DNA from: Pseudalkalibacillus hwajinpoensis
Lineage (GTDB): Bacteria > Bacillota > Bacilli > Bacillales > Guptibacillaceae
DNA length: 64,000 nt
Assembly: GCF_039851965.1 (NCBI RefSeq)
Contig: NZ_CP156674.1
Coordinates: 124,001-188,000, forward strand
Direction: 5' to 3'
Every line of letters starts with the position of its first letter. Position 1 is the stretch's first letter. The translations under genes and the position numbers were made by a program. A model generated the notes under the pieces. It worked only from the letters and a program-made list of their open reading frames with translations. It had not been told where the DNA came from and did no database searches. Of this stretch, positions 44,301-53,032 are shown one piece after another.

Positions 44301-45125
44301 TTACTTCCCAATAAACATTTGCGTCCAGTAATTACCGTCTTGAGCAAGTCCTACACCGATGTGGGTGAAGTTCTTGTTCATGATGTTCTTACGGTGCCCT
44401 TCGCTCTTCATCCAGGCATCTACTACTGCTTCTGGCGTTTGCTGACCCTGTGCAATGTTTTCACCAGCTGTAGTAAAATCAACTCCAAAGTCCCTCATCA
44501 TATCAAATGGTGAGCCATACGTTGGGCTAGTGTGGGAGAAATAATTTTTCTCCTGCATATCTTGTGATTTTTCCTGTGCTACATCACTTAATGATGGCAT
44601 TGCTTTTAAGTTGGATAGTCCCTGTTTTTTTCTTTCCGCATTTGTTAAATCGATAACCTGTTGCACTTCTTTGCTTATTTCACCTGATGGTTCTGAAGCG
44701 GGTGCTTTATTGTTTTGATTCTGGTCCGGGGCAGCCTGTTCACGTTGCTCTGGCTGAGCTTGACCGGTTCCTTGATCAGGTCTCATTTTTTGCTGACGCT
44801 GCTGCTCTTCCTTGCCGCCAATTCCATATTGCTCTGGAAAGCCTTCAGGTAAATATTCTCTCGGGTCGACTCCCTCTGGAAGTCCCTCGTTAAATTCAAA
44901 TTGTCCATTTTGAACGATTTTACCATGTGGAAATTCAGCACTCGGTGTATCTGTGCTGTATGAATTCGGGTCACTGGTAAGTTGCCCACTATTTATGCGC
45001 TGGACCCCTTCTGTAGGCGAATTGGTTTTATTAATATTTAGTGCTTCATCGTTATTGTTGTCTGCATTACAGGCGCCAAGTAGTAATAAACCTGGCAGCA
45101 ATAACGGCATTAATTTCTTGTACAT
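44301..45125 (-). CDS. CAP-domain (SCP/YkwD-like) lipoprotein
   Basis: A 274-residue exported protein. A short signal peptide ends in the lipobox LLLLGAC with the lipid-modified Cys at residue 19. A long low-complexity Gln/Pro-rich linker follows (about 100-150, EEQQRQQKMRPDQ and similar). The C-terminal 120 residues form a CAP domain: IDLTNAERKKQGLSNL, YFSHTSPTYGSPFDM, AGENIAQGQQTPEAVV and SEGHRKNIMN, with conserved His and Glu. CAP proteins of Bacillus are spore-coat or cell-wall associated; activity unknown. The start is the ATG at 45125 behind AAAGGAGGGC. Confidence 0.9.
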   Translation of the reverse strand: MYKKLMPLLLPGLLLLGACNADNNNDEALNINKTNSPTEGVQRINSGQLTSDPNSYSTDTPSAEFPHGKIVQNGQFEFNEGLPEGVDPREYLPEGFPEQYGIGGKEEQQRQQKMRPDQGTGQAQPEQREQAAPDQNQNNKAPASEPSGEISKEVQQVIDLTNAERKKQGLSNLKAMPSLSDVAQEKSQDMQEKNYFSHTSPTYGSPFDMMRDFGVDFTTAGENIAQGQQTPEAVVDAWMKSEGHRKNIMNKNFTHIGVGLAQDGNYWTQMFIGK

Positions 45126-45227
45126 GCGTTGCCCTCCTTTAGTTCTATTTCTTACGCTCTTAGTTTTTCTAATGGAGGGCAAAGTATTTGTGGTAATTAC
45201 CGAGAATTGCTTCGTAATATACCAAAA

Positions 45228-45252
45228 AAGATCCCTCTAAATGAGGGATCTT
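45228..45252 (-). terminator. Terminator of ppc
   Basis: AAGATCCCTC (45228-45237) and GAGGGATCTT (45243-45252) form a perfect 10-bp stem with a 5-nt loop followed by TTTTTT on the minus strand. Confidence 0.92.
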
Positions 45253-45258
45253 CCATAA

Positions 45259-48009
45259 TCAACCTGTATTTCGAAGACCTGCAGCAATGCCGTTGATCGT
45301 GAGGAGAATTTCTTTTAGCAGATCATCATCCTCACTATTATTTTCACGATAAGTTGATATGAGTTCGACCTGTAAAGAACTCAAAGGATCAACATAAGGG
45401 TTTCGGAGGCGAATGGAATCCTTAATATTTGGAGTTCCATCCAAAAGCTCTTCCTGTCCTGTGATTGTTAGAATCACATCTTTCGTACGATGGTACTCAC
45501 CAACAATTTTATCAAATATACGACTAGCTAATTGCTGATCGTCAATTAAATCCATGTATTTTTCAGCTGTTGCTAAGTCTGCTTTCATTAATCCCATTTG
45601 CAGGTTATCAATTAACGAAGCGAAAAACGGCCATTCTTGATACATTTCTTTCAAAAGTTTCAAGCCTTTTTCATTTTCTGCAAATTGATTCAGACCTGTT
45701 CCTGATGCATACCAGGCAGGCATCAGCTGACGACTTTGCGTCCAAGCAAAGACCCATGGAATCGCACGGAGGTCATCAAAATGATCCGTTCCTTTCCGGC
45801 TCATTGGTCGACTGCCGATATTTAAAGCGCTTAGCTCTGGTAATGGCGTACCCTGTTTGAAATAAGCTAAGAAGCCATCATCCTGAAAAACGAGTGATTG
45901 ATACGTTTTTAGAGATACCTCAGAAATGGATTCCATGGCTTCCTGCCACTTCATCTGCCTTGGATCTTTTTCAATACCAGAAACAGCTGATGTTAGCAAT
46001 GTCGTCGTTGCCTGTTCAAGACTTCTATAGGCAATGTCAAATAGAAGGTAGCGTGAAGATAAAACCTCACCCTGTTCTGTAATTTTAACGCCAGCTGTAT
46101 ACGTCTCAGGCGGCTGGGACAACAGGCTCCTGCGAAGCGGGCCACCTCCGCGGCCTAATGCGCCACCTCGTCCATGGAAAAACTTCAATCGTAACTTTCG
46201 CTCAGAAGCAATGCGACTGATTTCCTGTTGTGCCTGGTAAAGCTTCCAGTTTGCAGTGAGTGTTCCGCCGTCTTTACTTCCGTCAGAATAACCGAGCATA
46301 ATTTCCTGTCGATTACCGAGCTCCTGTAAATGCTTCTTGTAAACGGGAAGGTCAAAAAGCTTTTGCATAATGGAAGGTCCGGCTTTTAAATCATCGATAG
46401 TCTCGAGCAATGGTGCTATATTCAGATCACTTTCAACAATGCCATCTGAATGTTGACGGTAAATATTCGCCTCTTTTGCGAGGACAAGGACTTCAAGAAG
46501 ATCACTTGCAGACTGCGTCATACTTATTAAGTATACGGAGATGGAATCCTTGCCAAATTCGTTATGTGCTTTCTTTATCATGGAGAAAATATCAAGGATT
46601 TTTTGTGTTTTCTCTGTGTAATCTTCGTACGTAGAAAGAACAGGTCTCGGATCTTCAAGAACATTTACAAGCACCTTCAGCTTTTCATCCTCAGAAAGAG
46701 AAGAATAATTTGAAGCGACGTTAACTCTTTCAAAGATCTCTGTGATCGCTTCTTCATGTTCACCGCTGTGATTTCTAATATCAAGTGTAGCAAGGTGGAA
46801 ACCAAATAAGGAAGCCTGGCGAATCAGCTTATTTAGATCCGAAAAGTGGTAACCTTCAGGATAGTGCTGACGAAGACTGTTTCCAATTAATTTTAAATCG
46901 TCGATAAAACTCTCGACGTCGTTGTATCCGTTATCAGAATTAACACGGTTAAGCTTCTCAAGGACGTATGCAAGTTTAACCCGATAAGATTCATGTGGAA
47001 CGCCCCACTCTTTCACTTCAGGAAGTAGTGCTTGATCTGTTTCAATCGAAGCAATTAACTCCCCGCAGATTGGAATTCGGTTAGTGGATTGGCTTAATTT
47101 TCTCATTAATTCTTTTACGGAGTCCTTGTATTTAGAAAGGACAACGTCACGCTGTCTTTGAAGAGTCTGCCATGTTACGTCTGGCGTGACAAATGGATTT
47201 CCATCGCGATCTCCACCGATCCATGAACCAAATTTCAAGATGTTCGGCACATGCCATGTTGCATTTGGGTAATGCTCATCAAGGCATTCTTCAAGTTCTT
47301 GATGAATTTCTGGAAGTACTTCAAAAAGCGTTTCTTCAAAGTAAAATAGTCCCATGTTTACTTCATCCATCACAGTTGGTTTCTTGTGGCGAAGCTCGTC
47401 CGTTTGCCAGAGGGTTGTAATTTCATTTAATAGGTCCTCTTTAAGCGCTTTTTGTTCTCGTTTCGTTAGCATTGGATTATCTAATTGCTGTAGCGAAGAT
47501 GCGATCCGTTTATGAATTTCAAGCACCGAGCGCCTTGTGGCCTCAGTAGGATGTGCTGTTAAAATCAGCTCCAGTGATAGCGAAGAAAGTGTATCTTCAA
47601 TCAATTCACCTGGTACATTGTTTTTCTTAAGAAGCGAAATCGCATATGGAATAGATCCTGGCTGGGATTGGTCTTCTTCAAGCATCTGATAGTCCCGGCG
47701 TCTTCTAATGCGATGGTTTTGCTCTGCAATATTAACGAGATGGAAATAAAGGGCAAATGCTCGAATCACCTGTTCACGCATTGGCGATTGCAGCTCCTGT
47801 ATCGTTTGTTTAAGCTCGTTGGATGTTTCTGGTTTTGCTTCCTGTCTCAGTGACTTCGTTTTTTCACGAATCGCTTCAACCATATCAAGAAGCTCTTTGC
47901 CGCCATGCTGCACTAAAACGTCACCGAGTAGACTTCCGAGCATGTTAATGTCACGTCTTAGGGCAACGTGGTGACTTTGTTGGGTAGAACGTGCCGTATC
48001 AATTGTCAT
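45259..48009 (-). CDS. ppc: Phosphoenolpyruvate carboxylase
   Basis: A 916-residue PEP carboxylase that makes oxaloacetate from PEP and bicarbonate. Catalytic His153 is in LILTAHPTEATRRS; FHGRGGALGRGGGP (the mobile glycine-rich loop), MLGYSDGSKDGGTLT and SRPMSRKG are all intact, and the protein ends in RNTG as family members do. Many Bacillus species rely on pyruvate carboxylase alone, so ppc is worth noting beside so much acetyl-CoA-producing catabolism. A good sigma-A promoter and a cre site lie upstream. Monocistronic. Confidence 0.97.
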   Translation of the reverse strand: MTIDTARSTQQSHHVALRRDINMLGSLLGDVLVQHGGKELLDMVEAIREKTKSLRQEAKPETSNELKQTIQELQSPMREQVIRAFALYFHLVNIAEQNHRIRRRRDYQMLEEDQSQPGSIPYAISLLKKNNVPGELIEDTLSSLSLELILTAHPTEATRRSVLEIHKRIASSLQQLDNPMLTKREQKALKEDLLNEITTLWQTDELRHKKPTVMDEVNMGLFYFEETLFEVLPEIHQELEECLDEHYPNATWHVPNILKFGSWIGGDRDGNPFVTPDVTWQTLQRQRDVVLSKYKDSVKELMRKLSQSTNRIPICGELIASIETDQALLPEVKEWGVPHESYRVKLAYVLEKLNRVNSDNGYNDVESFIDDLKLIGNSLRQHYPEGYHFSDLNKLIRQASLFGFHLATLDIRNHSGEHEEAITEIFERVNVASNYSSLSEDEKLKVLVNVLEDPRPVLSTYEDYTEKTQKILDIFSMIKKAHNEFGKDSISVYLISMTQSASDLLEVLVLAKEANIYRQHSDGIVESDLNIAPLLETIDDLKAGPSIMQKLFDLPVYKKHLQELGNRQEIMLGYSDGSKDGGTLTANWKLYQAQQEISRIASERKLRLKFFHGRGGALGRGGGPLRRSLLSQPPETYTAGVKITEQGEVLSSRYLLFDIAYRSLEQATTTLLTSAVSGIEKDPRQMKWQEAMESISEVSLKTYQSLVFQDDGFLAYFKQGTPLPELSALNIGSRPMSRKGTDHFDDLRAIPWVFAWTQSRQLMPAWYASGTGLNQFAENEKGLKLLKEMYQEWPFFASLIDNLQMGLMKADLATAEKYMDLIDDQQLASRIFDKIVGEYHRTKDVILTITGQEELLDGTPNIKDSIRLRNPYVDPLSSLQVELISTYRENNSEDDDLLKEILLTINGIAAGLRNTG

Positions 48010-48075
48010 ATACGATCAACCTTTCTTTTTCTTTTGAAGACTTAAACCAAATATTAAAAATATTTCAATAAACTT

Positions 48076-48105
48076 ATTATAACCAGGAAATTTTATTCTT
48101 GTCAT
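48076..48105 (-). promoter_or_regulatory. Sigma-A promoter of ppc
   Basis: ATGACA (48105-48100) and a perfect TATAAT (48081-48076) on the minus strand, 18 nt apart, about 66 nt before the ppc ATG. Confidence 0.7.
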
Positions 48106-48162
48106 CTTTTTTGACCTAGTGCCACCCTTCGACAAAATACGTTATTGACCAGTGAGATAAGG

Positions 48163-48178
48163 ATGGAAGCGCATTCAA
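48163..48178. promoter_or_regulatory. Candidate cre (CcpA) site upstream of ppc
   Basis: ATGGAAGCGCATTCAA fits WTGNAARCGNWWWCAW at every position. It lies roughly 90 nt upstream of the ppc promoter start point, a position known for CcpA activation rather than repression (for example ackA in B. subtilis). Confidence 0.6.
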
Positions 48179-48203
48179 ATAAAATTTATTTTTTTGTATT
48201 TCT

Positions 48204-48240
48204 ATGTAAAAATCCGTATCTAAAATGCGGATTTTTACAT
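48204..48240 (-). terminator. Terminator of the Ktr operon
   Basis: ATGTAAAAATCCG (48204-48216) and CGGATTTTTACAT (48228-48240) form a 13-bp stem. On the minus strand the inner CCG/CGG stem is followed by ATTTTT, so termination can happen within the stem. Confidence 0.7.
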
Positions 48241-48245
48241 GGTAA

Positions 48246-48905
48246 TTAAATTGAAAACTTATGTTTAAAATGCTCGATTTTCTTATTTTCCCCCACCATC
48301 AAAATAACGTCTCCCTGTTGAAAGGCGACTTCAGCATATCGACTAAGAATTGGGGATTCATTTCTTACGATAAGTGAAACGTTGAGTTCATATTTCCTTG
48401 AAAAATCGAGTTCGAGTAACGTTTTCCCAATAAGTTCATCAGGTACCCTGATTTCAATGGCAGATACATTTTTAGTAATCTCAATATACTCAAGTACGTT
48501 AGGCATCATAATTTGTTTCGCAACCTTCATACCCGCTTCTTCCTCTGGATAGATCACCTGGTCGGCACCTAAATTAGTCAAAATTTCACCGATTTCGCGA
48601 CTAACGGCTTTCGTAATGATCTTTTTCGCATTTCTGTCTCGAAGCTTGTTTGTAATTAGAATGGCTGAATAAGCATCTGTACCGATGGCCACAAAGACGG
48701 CATCATACTGATCTATCTTTAGATCATCCATCACCCGATTTTCCCTGAGATCACCAACAATAGAGTGTGTTGTATAGTCATCGATGTCTTCTAGTGGCCC
48801 CTCATCCTTATCACATACAACAACATCACATTTCTGCTCGTAAAGTTCTCTGATGATCCCTCTTGCAAATCGTCCCGCACCTATGACTAAAAATTGTTTT
48901 CGCAT
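48246..48905 (-). CDS. Ktr potassium uptake regulatory subunit (KtrA/KtrC-like)
   Basis: A 219-residue cytoplasmic RCK protein. The RCK_N Rossmann motif VIGAGRFARGIIREL is at residues 7-21 (GxGxxA form), and the RCK_C domain covers about 135-219 (IEIRVPDELIGKTLLELDF). It binds ATP/ADP and NAD(H) at the N-domain, and members bind c-di-AMP at the C-domain; it gates the membrane subunit. It follows the TrkH-like gene by 14 nt, the reverse of the ktrA-ktrB order in B. subtilis. RBS AAGGAG. Confidence 0.92.
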   Translation of the reverse strand: MRKQFLVIGAGRFARGIIRELYEQKCDVVVCDKDEGPLEDIDDYTTHSIVGDLRENRVMDDLKIDQYDAVFVAIGTDAYSAILITNKLRDRNAKKIITKAVSREIGEILTNLGADQVIYPEEEAGMKVAKQIMMPNVLEYIEITKNVSAIEIRVPDELIGKTLLELDFSRKYELNVSLIVRNESPILSRYAEVAFQQGDVILMVGENKKIEHFKHKFSI

Positions 48906-48919
48906 GATTAACAGCTCCT

Positions 48920-50233
48920 TTAACCGACAGCAAGATCTTCTTTAATGTAACGCGTTTTAGATTTTTCGATTTTAAAAACAACGTATATAAAGCTAAATAC
49001 CCCTATGCGTCCGATAATCATTAACATACATAGCAGCAGTTTCGAAATCCCGGCCAGTTCTCCTGTGATTCCCATGGATAAGCCGGTGTTCGTTAGTGCG
49101 GAAATCACCTCAAAAGCGACCAGTTCGATCTCCTGTGCTTCAAAAATAGATAGAACGATGGTGGAAAACCCAAACATGAATATGAAGCTTAGAAAAATTA
49201 AAAAAGACTTATTAATGGAATCCTGGGATATAGTCTTCTTAAATAACGTCGTATACTCCTCTGATCTTGCAACAGAAACCATCTTCGCGAGTAAAACGGC
49301 AAATGTCGTTAAACGGAGACCGCCTCCGGTACTTGAGGAAGCCCCGCCAATGAACATCAAACTCATTAGGATGAGTACAGTTGTAATATCCAGTGTGGAA
49401 ATATCAACTGTCGTTAGTCCACCGTTTCTAGAAGTGGCCGATAGGAAAATGACATTGACGATTTTATCTGGAATCGATAAGTGACCAAATACCCCATTGT
49501 GTTCTAACAAAAAATAAATAACCGTTCCGACAAGAAAAAGAATACTATGAAGTCTAATGTTCACCTTTGTAAATAAGCTTTTCTTTTTCCGAAATGAAAG
49601 TATGTACTCTACGATTGTGGGGAAACCAAGGCTCCCAAGAAAGATCATCGTAGCAGATGTGAGGAGCAGTAACCAGTTGTGCTGGAAAGAGATCAGGCTG
49701 TCACCAAATAAATCGAATCCTGCATTCGTAAAGCTTGCAACACTGTGAAAAACAGTCACAAACACGGCTTCTTTTATAGTGCTATACTCCCCAGAAATCG
49801 CATTAAACATTAAGCTGAATCCTATCGTCTCAACGGTTAATGCGATCATTAGTACTGAAATACTTAACGAACGGATCGTTTTTAACTGTGTTTGATTTTG
49901 ATCCTTAGAAATGAGGACCATATTCGACATTGTTAATTTTTTACCCATCATCATGAACAAATAACTAACGAGAACGAGGATTCCAATTCCGCCAAGCTGC
50001 ATCTCAATAATCAATAGCGCCTGACCAATTCGTGTAAGATCAGAAGAGACATCAATAGAGGATAGTCCGGTTACACTGAGTGCGCTCGTTGAAACAAAAA
50101 TGGCATCCACAATTGGTAGCGAACCGGTGTGCGCGAAAGGAAGCAAGTAAAGAGCGGCAAATAAAAGAATTGTGCTCATATACATGATAAAGATGTATCG
50201 AAAGGATTGAATGGTTGATTTATTTTTAAGCAT
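48920..50233 (-). CDS. Ktr/Trk potassium uptake membrane subunit (KtrB/KtrD-like)
   Basis: A 437-residue TrkH/KtrB superfamily cation transporter with repeated M1-P-M2 units. Selectivity-filter regions are visible around VSTSALSVTGLSSID, HSVASFTNAGFDLFG, LSATSRNGGLTTVDIS and SALTNTGLSMGITG, each with the conserved Gly. It carries K+ (often with Na+ coupling) into the cell and works with the RCK protein made next. Such systems matter for osmotic adaptation, fitting a salt- or pH-tolerant Bacillus. RBS GTGGAGAG. Confidence 0.93.
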   Translation of the reverse strand: MLKNKSTIQSFRYIFIMYMSTILLFAALYLLPFAHTGSLPIVDAIFVSTSALSVTGLSSIDVSSDLTRIGQALLIIEMQLGGIGILVLVSYLFMMMGKKLTMSNMVLISKDQNQTQLKTIRSLSISVLMIALTVETIGFSLMFNAISGEYSTIKEAVFVTVFHSVASFTNAGFDLFGDSLISFQHNWLLLLTSATMIFLGSLGFPTIVEYILSFRKKKSLFTKVNIRLHSILFLVGTVIYFLLEHNGVFGHLSIPDKIVNVIFLSATSRNGGLTTVDISTLDITTVLILMSLMFIGGASSSTGGGLRLTTFAVLLAKMVSVARSEEYTTLFKKTISQDSINKSFLIFLSFIFMFGFSTIVLSIFEAQEIELVAFEVISALTNTGLSMGITGELAGISKLLLCMLMIIGRIGVFSFIYVVFKIEKSKTRYIKEDLAVG

Positions 50234-50315
50234 AGCATCTCTCCACTTGAATTGTTCTGTATAACCGTTATTTCACTATATCATGAAAAAAATGGTTTTG
50301 CTTCACCTCCATAAG

Positions 50316-50347
50316 AAAACCTCTTAAGAGTCTTCTTAAGAGGTTTT
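50316..50347 (-). terminator. Terminator of the MBL-fold hydrolase gene
   Basis: AAAACCTCTTAAGA (50316-50329) and TCTTAAGAGGTTTT (50334-50347) form a perfect 14-bp stem with a 4-nt loop. The hydrolase stop codon lies inside the hairpin; a T run follows on the minus strand. Confidence 0.85.
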
Positions 50348-51295
50348 ACCTGCTACTTTCCTGTTAAAATCAAGAAGGCCAAGTGCACAGACCTGTAAGT
50401 CGAGGAATATGTATTCATATATGGCGTGATTGTGTGGTACTCCCTTTTTGTCCAATTCGTTTCGTACGAGCAAAAGGAGCTTTTCTGCTAGGAGAACACT
50501 ATTCTCTTCGTCTGAACGTTCATTTATTTTCTCGACGTACGCCTTCGTTGTTTCAACAAATAGAGATAACCAGTACTTCAGTTGATTCATCACGTCTGAT
50601 GGCTGGTCGGACTTGCCGTAATGGCCAAAATATATCGACTCTGGATGAAAGGACATTATTTTGTTAGCAGACTCAAGCATGGCATCTGGATCAAATTGGT
50701 TTGGAGATGTCGATGGGAGATATAGATCAAAATCCAGATGAGGATAGTAGACACCAACGGTATCTCCTACAAAGACGCCATTCGTTTTGGAATCGTGTAT
50801 TGAAAAGTGGTGCTTCGCGTGTCCAGGCGTATCAATGAATGTTAAGGTGCGTTCAGGTCCAATTGTTAATGTATCGTTATCCTCCATGACCATCAAGCGA
50901 TCATTCGGAATCGGAAGAATCGGATCAAAGAGAGTTTCAAATTTACTTACGTACACCGCTTTTGCACCCTGGATCAATTTCGCCGGATTTTCCAGATGGC
51001 GCAACCCTTTAGGATGCACGATCACGTGTGCATTCGGACATTCTTTCAGAAAAAGACCCGCACCCCCGGCATGATCCAGGTGTATATGCGTGACAATGAT
51101 GTATTTAACGCGATTTAAATCAATCTTAAGCGCTTCTAGCCCCTTGATTAAATGAGGAATAGAAGGACTGGCGCTTGTTTCAATAATTGTTAGTTCTTCT
51201 TCATGCAACACATAACTTCCGGTACGCTTCTCTAAAGATAAGTCATAAAGATCAATCAGTGATAAATCTTTCCCTATTTTAAGTGGTTCCTGCAT
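50336..51295 (-). CDS. Metallo-beta-lactamase-fold hydrolase
   Basis: A 319-residue MBL-fold protein with the zinc motif HIHLDH (residues 70-75) followed by AGGAG, the second His in TPGHAKHHFSIHD, an Asp in GVFVGDTVGVY and the last His in YFGHYGKSD. A helical extension of about 80 residues follows. It probably hydrolyses a thioester, lactone or phosphoester; the SoxH/glyoxalase II-like branch is the nearest type by appearance. All metal ligands are present. RBS AGGAGGG, single gene with its own terminator. Substrate unknown. Confidence 0.88.
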   Translation of the reverse strand: MQEPLKIGKDLSLIDLYDLSLEKRTGSYVLHEEELTIIETSASPSIPHLIKGLEALKIDLNRVKYIIVTHIHLDHAGGAGLFLKECPNAHVIVHPKGLRHLENPAKLIQGAKAVYVSKFETLFDPILPIPNDRLMVMEDNDTLTIGPERTLTFIDTPGHAKHHFSIHDSKTNGVFVGDTVGVYYPHLDFDLYLPSTSPNQFDPDAMLESANKIMSFHPESIYFGHYGKSDQPSDVMNQLKYWLSLFVETTKAYVEKINERSDEENSVLLAEKLLLLVRNELDKKGVPHNHAIYEYIFLDLQVCALGLLDFNRKVAGKTS

Positions 51296-51403
51296 TGTCT
51301 TATTCCCTCCTGTGTTCGTGTTTGCGCTTTCTTAAAGAAACACTTCTCTATATTGGAGGGAAATTCCTTTTTGTATGAACAATCAGATCAGCACGATATG
51401 TAA

Positions 51404-51979
51404 TCATGAACGGTTTAGATGACTGGTAGAGTTGTATATTTCATGTGTCCATTCGTCTTGCTGTTTGTTTAAGATTGTAAGAGACGTATTCACGAGGTGT
51501 TTTTCGTGATCAAGCTCAGGTAGTGCACTTTTGAAAAAATGGTGTAAAAATGAGCCGTGACTTACAATAAGTATGTTTTTATCCTCGTAGCTTTGATGAA
51601 ATTCTTCAATGGCTTCTTGCGCTCTTGCGACCACAAGGTCAGCTTTTTCTATGCCGAGATCAAGTTCACGCCAGTTTGGTCCCCATTTATTAATCCGTTC
51701 CACCTCAGTCGTGCCTTCTATCTGCCCGCCTCCTGCTTCGCGCAATCTGTTGTCAATAATGACCTCAAGGTCCAGAGAATCTGCAATGATAGTAGCTGTT
51801 TGGTAGGCTCTCGCTAATCCGCTTGAAAAGATGACATCCCATTTCTCTTCATTCAACCGTTCAGCAAGCTTTGTTGCGTGAAGACGACCTTCGTCATCGA
51901 GGTGAATATCTGAGCTTCCCTGCGCTCTCTTTTCTTTGTTCCAGGATGTACTCCCATGACGAATAAAGCCAATTCTCAT
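51404..51979 (-). CDS. Histidine phosphatase family protein (phosphoglycerate mutase-like)
   Basis: A 191-residue member of the histidine phosphatase superfamily. The RHG motif with the phospho-accepting His is at residues 7-9 (FIRHGSTSWN), with the second catalytic His in IVSHGSFLHHF. Size and motifs fit broad-specificity phosphatases (PhoE, GpmB) rather than glycolytic mutase. The true start is the ATG at 51979 behind GAGGGGAATC; the open frame to 52135 overlaps the neighbour and is not used. Substrate unknown. It is the gene immediately after the kinase-like gene. Confidence 0.9.
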   Translation of the reverse strand: MRIGFIRHGSTSWNKEKRAQGSSDIHLDDEGRLHATKLAERLNEEKWDVIFSSGLARAYQTATIIADSLDLEVIIDNRLREAGGGQIEGTTEVERINKWGPNWRELDLGIEKADLVVARAQEAIEEFHQSYEDKNILIVSHGSFLHHFFKSALPELDHEKHLVNTSLTILNKQQDEWTHEIYNSTSHLNRS

Positions 51980-52008
51980 AGTGATTCCCCTCTCATTTCT
52001 TACATTAA

Positions 52009-52956
52009 TTATCCAGTATAAATCGTTCCTTTTATTAAATTTGTGATATCTTTCACGCGATTCTCTCCACAAACCGGACGATTTAGTAAGCTGCAAAGTG
52101 CAACTAAGTCGGCGAGTTTCGCTAACGTCTTCCAATTATTCGTTAATATGACGCCATTTCGATTCAGACCATATTGTATCCCCTGTTCAAATGATCGCAT
52201 GTGCAAAAATTCATAGCGCAACATATTGCCAATATCAAAATAAATGCTTCCTGACAACGCGAACTCCCAGTCTAATACGGCGCTAACATCTGTTCCTTCC
52301 ATTAACAGATTTAGTCCATTAAAGTCTCCGTGTACGAGCCGCGCTCCACTATCATCTTCTTCAAATAAATAGGCATTCGTGCTAACATAGGATAAAATTT
52401 CCTCAATCAGGTAAACTGGTAACCACTTTGATGAATAGCCGCTGAAAAATGAGTCAATTGTTGTTTTAAAGGTCTCAGGTGTCAGGCGAAATTCCTGTTG
52501 TACCGCTAAATCGGTATCTAAAAATCCATATGTATTAAAAGGAACCTCGCGTATGGCAGCAAGTTGCTCTCCGATCGATTGCCCCATTCGTTCCATCTCT
52601 ATTGCAGAGGATTGACTGAATTGGTCACGAAGCAGGTTGCCATTTTTCCATTCTACAATTCCAATTCCGTAGCCGTTCCACTGAGTAAGATGCATGAAAT
52701 GGGGAGCGCGGACAGGAGCTGGTAATCGTGTATGAAGGTTTCTCTCTCTTAGTAAGCTATCGCGATTTTTTGTAACTCGAACGATAACTGGCTCTTGATT
52801 GACACGATCTACTCTGTAGTTCGTGTGACTTAATCCTCCTGAGAGAAGATTGACCTGTTGGACGATGCTTTCACGATCATGACTTCTTACAATCGACCTC
52901 ACGGCTTCGAGTGGTAGCTCGATGATCGGGTTGTGACGTTCCCAGTTAGTTTTCAT
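52009..52956 (-). CDS. Phosphotransferase (aminoglycoside/choline kinase-like)
   Basis: A 315-residue small-molecule kinase of the APH/choline kinase fold. The nucleotide-binding N-lobe shows LSGGLSHTNYRVD and VIVRVTKN; the catalytic loop is LVHGDFNGLNLLM (Brenner motif HGDxxxxN) and the metal motif is AVLDWEFALSG, followed by YFDIGNMLRYE. It phosphorylates a hydroxylated small molecule; antibiotic resistance is possible but there is no specific sign of it. It is 29 nt before the histidine phosphatase gene, a kinase/phosphatase pair that may act on related metabolites. RBS AAAGGGAGGG. Confidence 0.87.
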   Translation of the reverse strand: MKTNWERHNPIIELPLEAVRSIVRSHDRESIVQQVNLLSGGLSHTNYRVDRVNQEPVIVRVTKNRDSLLRERNLHTRLPAPVRAPHFMHLTQWNGYGIGIVEWKNGNLLRDQFSQSSAIEMERMGQSIGEQLAAIREVPFNTYGFLDTDLAVQQEFRLTPETFKTTIDSFFSGYSSKWLPVYLIEEILSYVSTNAYLFEEDDSGARLVHGDFNGLNLLMEGTDVSAVLDWEFALSGSIYFDIGNMLRYEFLHMRSFEQGIQYGLNRNGVILTNNWKTLAKLADLVALCSLLNRPVCGENRVKDITNLIKGTIYTG

Positions 52957-52994
52957 TCAATCCCTCCCTTTACTATCATATCAACTTTACAATG

Positions 52995-53024
52995 AAAAAG
53001 CTCTTTCTCATTGTGAGAAAGAGC
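52995..53024 (-). terminator. Terminator of the DinG-like helicase gene
   Basis: GCTCTTTCTCA (53000-53010) and TGAGAAAGAGC (53014-53024) form a perfect 11-bp stem with a TTG loop. CTTTTTC follows on the minus strand. Confidence 0.92.
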
Positions 53025-53032
53025 GCGTAGCA

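Noticed and set aside
51980..52135. N-terminal extension of the histidine phosphatase
   Set aside because: Overlaps the kinase-like gene; the RHG motif is normally close to the N-terminus, as from the ATG at 51979.
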